Source: an uncultured Maribacter sp. (GTDB lineage: Bacteria; Bacteroidota; Bacteroidia; Flavobacteriales; Flavobacteriaceae). From it: DNA of 6,859 bases. The notes under the pieces are model-generated. The model did no database searches. It had not been told where the DNA came from and was given only the letters and a program-made list of their open reading frames with translations. The translations under genes were made by a program, and so were the position numbers. This document shows, one piece after another, positions 1 to 5,313 of the stretch; position 1 is the first letter of the stretch, and every line of letters begins with the position of its first letter. Where the stretch lies: contig CAJQMW010000106.1 in the NCBI GenBank assembly GCA_905479535.1, positions 1 to 6,859 of the forward strand. The letters run 5' to 3'.

Positions 1-750
1 AAGTTGATCAATACGTTTACGGGTAGTAAACCAAAGTACGAGGAAGACCCCGATGCTCCCTGGTGGGAAAGGGGTGGCTCCACAAAACCTACTACAGCTG
101 CTGGAATTAATAGTTTCACTTGGGACCTCAGATATCCCGGGGCAACAGAATTCGATGGAATGATCATATGGAGCGCACGTCCCCAACGCGGACCAAAAGC
201 ACCTTTGGGAATGTATAAAGTGAAGCTGAAAACCAAAGATTATGAAAAGACGTTTCCCTTTAATATAAATATCGACCCTAATTTAAAAGGTATCTCGAAA
301 GAAGATTTAGATGAACAATTTGAATTGGCCAATAGAATCATGCAAAAGACCACTGCAGCCAACAATGCCGTTATCCGAATACGACAAGTCAAGAAAAACA
401 TTGATAGCGTTAAATCTAAAATATCTAGTGAGGATTATAAAAATACAATGGTTCCTTTCTTAGAGAAAATTTCAAGTGTAGAAGAAGAATTGTATCAGGT
501 TAAGAATCAATCAGGACAGGATCCTTTGAACTTTCCCATCAAACTAAACAACAGATTGGCTTCATTACGACGAAGTGTTGAAAATGGAGATGCGAAACCA
601 ACTGATGGAGCTTATAAGGTTTTTGAAGAACTTTCCGGAGAACTTGATCAACATTTAAGCAAACTAAAAACCGTTATGACAGAGAATTTGCCAAAGGTGA
701 ATTCCATTTTAAATAATGCGGGAGTTGGGGAAATTGAAGCATCCGAATAA
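1..750 (+). CDS. C-terminal part of a VPS10/BNR-repeat (sortilin-like) secreted protein, 5' truncated by the window
   Basis: The frame is open to the first base (AAG, Lys), so this is the last ~249 residues of a longer protein; the TTG at 4 is not a credible start. The segment matches my memory of the tail of the roughly 1000-residue 'glycosyl hydrolase/VPS10 domain' proteins common in Bacteroidota. It has an Ig/FlgD-like beta domain at about residues 30-92, with the pattern GINSFTWDLRYPGA, then GPKAPLGMYKVKL, and closes on the strand FNINIDPN. A helical, probably coiled-coil tail follows (about 97-245), starting ISKEDLDEQFELANRIM and containing AVIRIRQVKKNI. The beta-propeller repeats and signal peptide would lie upstream, outside the window. 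Despite the database name, enzymatic activity for this family is not established; an envelope or extracellular location is inferred. The stop lies 9 bases before the TPR lipoprotein, so the two are probably one transcript. Family assignment is fairly secure; function is unknown. Confidence 0.8.
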   Translation, partial: KLINTFTGSKPKYEEDPDAPWWERGGSTKPTTAAGINSFTWDLRYPGATEFDGMIIWSARPQRGPKAPLGMYKVKLKTKDYEKTFPFNINIDPNLKGISKEDLDEQFELANRIMQKTTAANNAVIRIRQVKKNIDSVKSKISSEDYKNTMVPFLEKISSVEEELYQVKNQSGQDPLNFPIKLNNRLASLRRSVENGDAKPTDGAYKVFEELSGELDQHLSKLKTVMTENLPKVNSILNNAGVGEIEASE

Positions 751-759
751 TTTACGTTT

Positions 760-1737
760 ATGATGATTATCCAAAAAAGTTTACGACATCTTTTTGCAAC
801 GGTTCTTTTGGCCTTGCTAGCATTCACGGCTTGCAAGGACACTAAGAAAGATACGCCCTCAAACAAAGAAGCATCCATTGAAAGACCGAAAACTTTTACA
901 ACCCCTTTGGAAAGAGAAATAACGATTGCGGCTCCCTCGGAAAAAATGTTGACGCAATATGAAGAAGCAAAGGAAACGTACCATGCCAATCCCGATGATG
1001 TAGAGGCCATAATTTGGCACGGTAGAAGAACGGCTTATTTAGGTCACTATGCTGATGCTATTGGCATTTACAGTGAAGGAATCAAAAAATATCCTGAAGA
1101 ACCTCGTTTGTATAGACATCGGGGTCATCGGTATATCTCCTTGCGCAAATTCGACGAAGCGATTTCCGATTTGGAAAAAGCAGGGCAATTAATCCAAGGT
1201 ACCGAAAACGAAATAGAACAAGATGGCATGCCCAATGCCCAGAACATTCCAGTGAGCACCTTGCACGGTAATATTTGGTATCATTTGGGCTTGGCAAATT
1301 ACCTTAAACACGACTATGAGAAAGCCTACGATGCTTATGTAAAGTGCCGAGAATCAGGAATTTTACCGGACAATATCGTTTCAAGCACACATTGGCTCTA
1401 TATGATCCAACGCCGACTCGGAAATGAAGCATTGGCCCATGATGTGTTAAAACCGATAGAAGCAGAAATGGATGTCATCGAAAATCAGAGTTATTATGAG
1501 CTTTGCAAATTGTATAAGGGATTAATTCCCCTAGATTCCCTTTTGCAAACTGAAACCGGAAGTCCCTCGAACGATGCAGTGGCGTACGGGCTTGCCAATT
1601 GGCATTTCTACAATGGCGAAAAGGAAAAAGCCGAAAAAATTATGACGGATTTAGTGGAAAGTCCTTCATGGAGTTCCTTTGGTTACATCGCGGCCGAAAG
1701 CGACCTTCTAGAGTATTTTGGAAAAGGCAATCGGTAA
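760..1737 (+). CDS. TPR-repeat lipoprotein
   Basis: This encodes a 325-residue protein with a lipoprotein signal peptide: basic start (KSLRH), hydrophobic stretch at about 11-24, and a lipobox ending LAFTAC with Cys25 as the lipidation site. The -3 residue is Phe rather than the usual Leu/Val/Ile, a mild deviation. After Cys25 come Lys-Asp and a Lys/Asp-rich stretch, resembling the charged surface-export signals described for some Bacteroidota lipoproteins, so surface exposure is possible but unproven. TPR-like helix pairs are visible at about 82-113 (AIIWHGRRTAYLGHYADAI), 116-145 (LYRHRGHRYISLRKFDEAI), 170-200 (IWYHLGLANYLKHDYEKAY) and near 270-305 (VAYGLANWHFYNGEKEKAE). Two ATG codons are adjacent (760 and 763); either could start translation and the choice changes one residue. 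The 9-base gap after the VPS10-type gene suggests an operon and perhaps a partner role. TPRs indicate protein binding; the partner cannot be read from sequence. Confidence 0.85.
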   Translation: MMIIQKSLRHLFATVLLALLAFTACKDTKKDTPSNKEASIERPKTFTTPLEREITIAAPSEKMLTQYEEAKETYHANPDDVEAIIWHGRRTAYLGHYADAIGIYSEGIKKYPEEPRLYRHRGHRYISLRKFDEAISDLEKAGQLIQGTENEIEQDGMPNAQNIPVSTLHGNIWYHLGLANYLKHDYEKAYDAYVKCRESGILPDNIVSSTHWLYMIQRRLGNEALAHDVLKPIEAEMDVIENQSYYELCKLYKGLIPLDSLLQTETGSPSNDAVAYGLANWHFYNGEKEKAEKIMTDLVESPSWSSFGYIAAESDLLEYFGKGNR

Positions 1738-1775
1738 GTACTCCAAAAATGAACACTTAGAAAAACTCAAATCAC

Positions 1776-1783
1776 TACTTTTG
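1776..1783 (+). promoter_or_regulatory. Bacteroidota-type -7 box upstream of rpe
   Basis: The octamer TACTTTTG fits the Bacteroidota sigma-A -7 consensus TAnnTTTG exactly and ends 26 bases before the rpe start codon, giving an expected leader of about 20 bases. No good -33 TTTG is found at the usual spacing (about 17-23 bases upstream); TTAG at 1757-1760 is too close and imperfect. No terminator is obvious between the TPR gene and this box, so read-through from upstream may add to rpe expression. Confidence 0.5.
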
Positions 1784-1809
1784 TACCCATACTTTTTAGT
1801 TGATACAAG

Positions 1810-2472
1810 ATGCAGAAACCAAAAATAGCCCCTTCCCTACTCGCAGCCGATTTCGGAAACTTGCAACGGGATGTAGAAATGGTAAATAACAGCGTTGCGG
1901 ATTGGCACCATATAGATGTCATGGACGGTGTTTTTGTTCCCAATATTTCCTACGGAATGCCCGTAATTAAGGCTATTGCCCAACATGCCACCAAACCGCT
2001 GGATGTTCATTTAATGATTGTCGACCCCGATAGGTACATTAAGACTTTTGCCGATCTGGGCGCCAACACACTAAATGTGCACTACGAAGCTTGCACTCAT
2101 CTGCACAGGACACTGCAGGCCATTAAGGCAGAAGGTATGAAAGCTGGGGTAGCCATAAATCCCCATACGAATATCAGTTTATTGGAGGATACCATTAAGG
2201 ATATCGATATAGTCTGTATGATGAGCGTTAACCCCGGATTTGGTGGCCAGTCCTTCATAGAAAATACCTACGATAAGGTAAAGGCCTTAAAGTCCCTTAT
2301 CAAAAATAAAGGTGCCCACACCTTAATCGAAATTGATGGTGGGGTAACTTCAAAAAATGCCAAAGCTTTGGTAGATGCCGGAGCAGATGTACTTGTAGCG
2401 GGAAGTTTCGTTTTTAAAAGTGACGACCCAGCTCAAACCATATCAGACCTCAAAAACATAGCGGTCGACTAA
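1810..2472 (+). CDS. rpe: Ribulose-phosphate 3-epimerase
   Basis: This encodes a complete 220-residue cytosolic TIM-barrel enzyme, the normal family length. It interconverts D-ribulose 5-phosphate and D-xylulose 5-phosphate in the non-oxidative pentose phosphate pathway. All family hallmarks are visible: the N-terminal APSLLAADF with Ser9; the HIDVMDG motif (34-40) with metal ligands His34 and Asp36; His67 in DVHLM; the SVNPGFGGQ loop (139-147); Asp176 in EIDGG; and the phosphate-binding AGS at 197-199. Asp36 and Asp176 are the expected acid/base pair, so the enzyme should be active. The ATG at 1810 puts the conserved motifs at their usual distance from the N-terminus. The gene has its own putative promoter and ends in a convergent junction with the CBS gene, so it appears monocistronic or lies at the end of a transcript. 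Identification is secure. Confidence 0.97.
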   Translation: MQKPKIAPSLLAADFGNLQRDVEMVNNSVADWHHIDVMDGVFVPNISYGMPVIKAIAQHATKPLDVHLMIVDPDRYIKTFADLGANTLNVHYEACTHLHRTLQAIKAEGMKAGVAINPHTNISLLEDTIKDIDIVCMMSVNPGFGGQSFIENTYDKVKALKSLIKNKGAHTLIEIDGGVTSKNAKALVDAGADVLVAGSFVFKSDDPAQTISDLKNIAVD

Positions 2473-2489
2473 CGGAGTCTCAAATTTCC

Positions 2490-2544
2490 TAAAAAACAAA
2501 GGTGGCAAATTGAGCATTTTATACAAACAATGTGCAATTGCCAC
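2490..2544 (-). terminator. Bulged hairpin terminator in the rpe/CBS convergent gap
   Basis: The arms GTGGCAAATTG (2502-2512) and CAATTGCCAC (2535-2544) pair over 10 bp with one bulged A. The stem continues inward through one A-G mismatch and one G-T pair to CATT (2515-2518) with AATG (2529-2532), leaving a 10-base loop. Read on the minus strand, the hairpin is followed by a T-rich run, the complement of 2490-2500 (TTTGTTTTTTA), which is the form of an intrinsic terminator for the CBS gene ending at 2569. On the plus strand the following sequence is only weakly T-rich (TGATTTTCC), so termination of rpe here is less certain. Confidence 0.6.
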
Positions 2545-2568
2545 ACAATGATTTTCCCCGCAACTTTA

Positions 2569-2994
2569 TCAATACTGTTCCAATAAGTACTTGATCAAAT
2601 CAGTAGTTGTAACAATTCCAACCAAACTATCGCCTTCAACGACCGGTAAGGCATGAAACTCATTTTTAGTTAAAATTTCAGCCACCTCTTTGATGGTCGT
2701 ATCTGCTGAAACGCTCTTAAGGTTTTTAGCCATTACCTGAGGAACTGTAAACATATTGTATACAATTGTCTCCACATTAGTTTCATCTTCATAGACACCA
2801 TCGGCAAAACTGATACGAAGTAAATCTGTCAGACTCAACATCCCTAATATTTTATCACCTTCAACTACTGGAATATGACGTATGTTATGTTTTCTAAAAA
2901 GCCGTTCGGCCTTATCCAACTCATCTTTTGAATTTAATGTGATGATATTTTTGGTCATTATTTTCGAAACGGGTACTCTGTGCCTTAAGCTCAT
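2569..2994 (-). CDS. Two-CBS-domain protein
   Basis: This encodes a stand-alone 141-residue protein made almost entirely of a CBS pair (Bateman module): CBS1 at about 9-62 and CBS2 at about 83-138. The repeats are visibly duplicated: HIPVVEGDKILGMLSLTDLL (40-59) and ALPVVEGDSLVGIVTTTDLI (115-134). Both halves keep the [ST]-x-x-D pattern that contacts ribose in nucleotide-binding CBS domains (S54..D57 and T129..D132), so an adenosyl-type ligand is plausible. No catalytic, DNA-binding or membrane domain is fused to it, so it probably acts by binding a partner; no partner is visible. The chosen ATG gives 12 residues before the first VMT-like KIMTKN segment, as is usual in small CBS proteins; Met13 is too deep to be the start. 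It is transcribed divergently from the YpdA-like gene and shares its control region. A weak -7-like TATGATTTG (one base too long in the spacer) lies on the minus strand at 3066-3074. Confidence 0.93.
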   Translation of the reverse strand: MSLRHRVPVSKIMTKNIITLNSKDELDKAERLFRKHNIRHIPVVEGDKILGMLSLTDLLRISFADGVYEDETNVETIVYNMFTVPQVMAKNLKSVSADTTIKEVAEILTKNEFHALPVVEGDSLVGIVTTTDLIKYLLEQY

Positions 2995-3023
2995 AATATT
3001 TATATTTTTTATTATTTCCTAAA

Positions 3024-3038
3024 GTTCGACTACCGAAC
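3024..3038. repeat. Small perfect inverted repeat in the CBS gene leader
   Basis: GTTCG (3024-3028) and CGAAC (3034-3038) form perfect 5-bp arms around a 5-base spacer, 30 bases upstream of the CBS start codon. It could be a protein-binding site or a small hairpin in the leader RNA. Five-bp arms arise by chance fairly often, so functional confidence is low. Confidence 0.35.
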
Positions 3039-3064
3039 CCTGTAAAAGAATGATAAATGTCATA

Positions 3065-3105
3065 TTCAAATCATATGGATTTTGAAATTTTCTATGTGAT
3101 TTGAA
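3065..3105. promoter_or_regulatory. 15-bp near-perfect inverted repeat between divergent genes, possible operator
   Basis: The left arm TTCAAATCATATGGA (3065-3079) and right arm TCTATGTGATTTGAA (3091-3105) are reverse complements at 13 of 15 positions; both differences are transitions that would still allow G-U pairing in RNA. The outer nine bases (TTCAAATCA / TGATTTGAA) match perfectly, and 11 A/T-rich bases separate the arms. The element sits mid-way between the divergent CBS and YpdA-like starts and overlaps a weak minus-strand -7-like TATGATTTG, a position suited to an operator controlling both genes. No T-run follows on either strand, which argues against a terminator. The binding protein is unknown. 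Confidence 0.5.
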
Positions 3106-3129
3106 CAAGGCCTTCTTCTTTAAATTGAA

Positions 3130-3137
3130 TAGCTTTG
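3130..3137 (+). promoter_or_regulatory. Bacteroidota-type -7 box upstream of the YpdA-like gene
   Basis: TAGCTTTG is an exact match to TAnnTTTG and ends 27 bases before the ATG at 3165, predicting a leader of about 20 bases. The nearest upstream TTTG (3100-3103) is 26 bases away, rather longer than the usual -33 spacing, and lies in the right arm of the inverted repeat. If that TTTG is used, a factor bound to the repeat would block the promoter. Confidence 0.5.
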
Positions 3138-3164
3138 TTGTAATTAATTATCTCTTTTAAAAGA

Positions 3165-4148
3165 ATGAAAAACACAGGAATGGATATAAGTGACGTTGTT
3201 ATTATTGGAGGTGGGCCAATAGGTATTGCCTGTGGCTTGGAAGCCCAAAAAAAGGGATTGACCTATCTCATCTTGGAAAAAGGGCCCATTGTAAACTCGC
3301 TTTTTAATTACCCGGTGAATATGCAGTTCTTTTCCTCTTCAGAAAAGTTGGAAATTGATGAAATACCTTTTATTAGTAAGGAAGCAAAGCCTAAGCGCGA
3401 CGAAGCTCTAGAATATTACCGAAGGATCGTAACCTCCAACAAACTGAACATAAATCTCTTTGAGAAGGTAGAGGATGTCGTAAAGGCGGATGATGTTTTC
3501 ACTATAACCACAAGCAAAAACAGCTACACTTCCAGAAACGTCATCATTGCAACCGGATTTTATGATATCCCCAATAAACTGAACATCCCAGGGGAAGAAT
3601 TACCAAAGGTCTCCCATTACTATAAAGACCCCCATTTTTATGCGGGTCAAAAACTGGCCGTTATCGGTGCCAGCAATTCTGCCATAGATGCTGCTCTGGA
3701 ATGCTATCGGAAGGGAGCGGAGGTCTCACTTATTATCCGTGGTCCGGAAGTAGGGAAACGTGTTAAATATTGGGTAAGGCCAGATATAATGAATCGTATT
3801 GAGGAAGGTAGTATTAAAGCCTATTACAATACCATTGTGACAGAAATCAAGGAAGATGAAATAATCTTAGATTCGCCAGAGGGCAATCTTAGCTTACCGA
3901 ACGATTTTGTTCTCGCACTGACAGGCTACAAACCAAATTTTGAATTTTTGGAGAAGTTGGGGATAGAACTTTCCGATGATGAAAAAAAGCTTCCAGAATA
4001 CAATCCGGATACCATGGAAAGTAATGTTGATGGTCTTTATTTAGCCGGTGTTATTTGCGGAGGTATGGAAACCCACAAATGGTTCATAGAAAACTCTAGG
4101 GTTCATGCTAAAATAATCGCTGAACACATTTTAGAGACCCAACAATAA
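3165..4148 (+). CDS. ypdA: YpdA-family FAD/NAD(P)H oxidoreductase (putative bacillithiol disulfide reductase)
   Basis: This encodes a 327-residue soluble flavoprotein of the thioredoxin-reductase-like fold. In YpdA/Bdr proteins the proposed reaction is NADPH-dependent reduction of oxidised bacillithiol. Visible features are the FAD dinucleotide motif GGGPIG (15-20); the family stretch NYPVNMQFFSSSEKLEI near 49-65, diagnostic for YpdA; ATG at about 129-131; the second nucleotide motif IGASNSAIDAALE near 167-178; and the C-terminal FAD contact GLYLAGVICGG near 290-300. There is no CxxC redox pair as in thioredoxin reductase, as expected for YpdA. The cysteine of GGGPCG in Firmicutes YpdA is Ile19 here, with Cys23 four residues later. 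Start: the ATG at 3165 is preceded by an A-rich stretch; the in-frame ATG at 3180 (Met6) would give an N-terminus closer to Firmicutes homologues and remains possible. The gene is apparently single, divergent from the CBS gene and convergent with glycerate kinase. Family is secure; bacillithiol as substrate is inferred. Confidence 0.9.
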   Translation: MKNTGMDISDVVIIGGGPIGIACGLEAQKKGLTYLILEKGPIVNSLFNYPVNMQFFSSSEKLEIDEIPFISKEAKPKRDEALEYYRRIVTSNKLNINLFEKVEDVVKADDVFTITTSKNSYTSRNVIIATGFYDIPNKLNIPGEELPKVSHYYKDPHFYAGQKLAVIGASNSAIDAALECYRKGAEVSLIIRGPEVGKRVKYWVRPDIMNRIEEGSIKAYYNTIVTEIKEDEIILDSPEGNLSLPNDFVLALTGYKPNFEFLEKLGIELSDDEKKLPEYNPDTMESNVDGLYLAGVICGGMETHKWFIENSRVHAKIIAEHILETQQ

Positions 4149-4172
4149 TTGATGAGACGTAATTCATTTTCG

Positions 4173-5303
4173 TTAAGCCTTCTTCAGGAGCTTTGCGAAA
4201 TTATAGCTAGCGCTTACGAGGTTGTCGTAACTATTGTTTAAGGCATCCTCCAAGGAGGATACTTGCCTAAGAATAGAACAAACATATTGCAAACCTATTT
4301 TTTCTTGCTGTACAGGAGTCAATTCCACCGCGCCACAAAGGGCAGCGACGGGTATATGTTGTTTTTTTGCGGCTGTTAAAACCCCGGCAATAGTTTTCCC
4401 CGATAAGGTTTGTGCATCCAATTTACCTTCTCCCGTTACAATCCAATCGGCCCCATCTATGGCTTTATCAAATTCGGCCAATTCTTTGATTAAATCAATT
4501 CCCGAGATTAAGGTTGCATTCAAAAACACGCTAGCTCCACCTCCTACTCCGCCGGCTGCCCCAGCTCCGGGAATATCCTGCACATCAACATTAAATTCAT
4601 TTTGTATGCAATCCGCAAGATTTTTTAAACCATCATCCAGTAACTGTACTTCTTTCTCCGAAGCCCCCTTTTGAGGCCCATAGACATAGGCGGCCCCGTT
4701 AGTTCCATAAAAGGGGTTGGTCACGTCACAGGCAACTTTCACCTTTACCTGAGAAAGTTTTTTATGGACTAGGTTCTTGCGGATGGCAGTAACGGACTTC
4801 AGGTTTTTCCCTATAGGTTGCAATGCCTTAGCATCTTTATCTAAAAACTCATATCCCAAGGCGGCGGCTATTCCCATACCACCATCATTGGTTGCACTAC
4901 CCCCTATACCAAGAATAATTTCACTTACACCTCTTTCAAGCGCATCTAAGATAAGTTCTCCAGTACCCAATGAAGTGGTTTCCATGCAATTCAAATCCTC
5001 CTTCCTTAGCAGTTTGTATCCCGAAGCTTCGGACATTTCTATAAATGCCATTTTTTTATCATGGGATAATAGATAACCTACTTTTACAGCTCTAAAAAGA
5101 GGGTCGTTTACTCGAACCTTAACAGTGTCGGCCTTTAAGTAATGTCTCACTACATCTATGGTGCCATCTCCTCCATCCGCTAAAGGTATTTTAAGGATTT
5201 CGGCATTTTGAAAGATCATTCGAAGCCCTTCCTCTACGGCGTCGCAGAATTCAAATCCAGTTAGGGATCCTTTGAATTTATCTGGAGCGATAACGAACTT
5301 CAT
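4173..5303 (-). CDS. garK: Glycerate kinase (GarK/GlxK family)
   Basis: This encodes a complete 376-residue cytosolic enzyme, the typical length for the GarK/GlxK-type glycerate kinase family. It phosphorylates D-glycerate with ATP; characterised E. coli relatives make 2-phosphoglycerate, which enters lower glycolysis. Family motifs are in order: APDKFKGSLT (6-15), PLADGGDGT (40-48), FIEMSEASG (87-95), TTSLGTGELI (about 109-118), GIGGSATNDGGMG (132-144), ACDVTNPFYG and GPQKGAS in the middle, the glycine-rich GAGAAGGVGGG, and the C-terminal TGEGKLDAQTLSGKT. No key motif is missing. It starts 10 bases after the symporter stop on the same strand, so the pair is very likely one transcript and the symporter probably supplies its substrate or a precursor. 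The 3' end lies 24 bases from the convergent YpdA-like gene, with no clear terminator between them. The symbol garK is by family; glxK would be equally defensible. Confidence 0.94.
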   Translation of the reverse strand: MKFVIAPDKFKGSLTGFEFCDAVEEGLRMIFQNAEILKIPLADGGDGTIDVVRHYLKADTVKVRVNDPLFRAVKVGYLLSHDKKMAFIEMSEASGYKLLRKEDLNCMETTSLGTGELILDALERGVSEIILGIGGSATNDGGMGIAAALGYEFLDKDAKALQPIGKNLKSVTAIRKNLVHKKLSQVKVKVACDVTNPFYGTNGAAYVYGPQKGASEKEVQLLDDGLKNLADCIQNEFNVDVQDIPGAGAAGGVGGGASVFLNATLISGIDLIKELAEFDKAIDGADWIVTGEGKLDAQTLSGKTIAGVLTAAKKQHIPVAALCGAVELTPVQQEKIGLQYVCSILRQVSSLEDALNNSYDNLVSASYNFAKLLKKA

Positions 5304-5313
5304 AGCTATCCGA

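Noticed and set aside
648..1010. Open frame of 120 codons on the minus strand across the VPS10/TPR gene junction
   Set aside because: It overlaps two supported genes on the other strand and resembles no family.
1082..1297. Open frame of 71 codons on the minus strand within the TPR gene
   Set aside because: Antisense shadow of a TPR region; no support.
3024..3038. LexA-box or tRNA T-arm interpretation of GTTCG-N5-CGAAC
   Set aside because: The Firmicutes LexA box has the arms in the opposite order (CGAAC then GTTCG) with a 4-base spacer, and no cloverleaf or acceptor stem can be built around the sequence.
4149..4172. Terminator between the YpdA-like gene and glycerate kinase
   Set aside because: The 24-base convergent gap shows no stem longer than a few base pairs and no paired T-run; any terminator must lie within the flanking coding sequence.
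4234..4674. Open frame of 146 codons on the plus strand inside glycerate kinase
   Set aside because: It is antisense to a well-matched enzyme; its composition (rich in Pro, Ala, Ser, Cys) is typical of a shadow frame and no family is recognisable.
4777..5076. Open frame of 99 codons on the plus strand inside glycerate kinase
   Set aside because: Antisense shadow with no recognisable motif or start context.
5304..5313. Separate promoter for glycerate kinase
   Set aside because: No TAnnTTTG-type box was found in the gap or the adjacent end of the symporter gene; co-transcription is the simpler reading.
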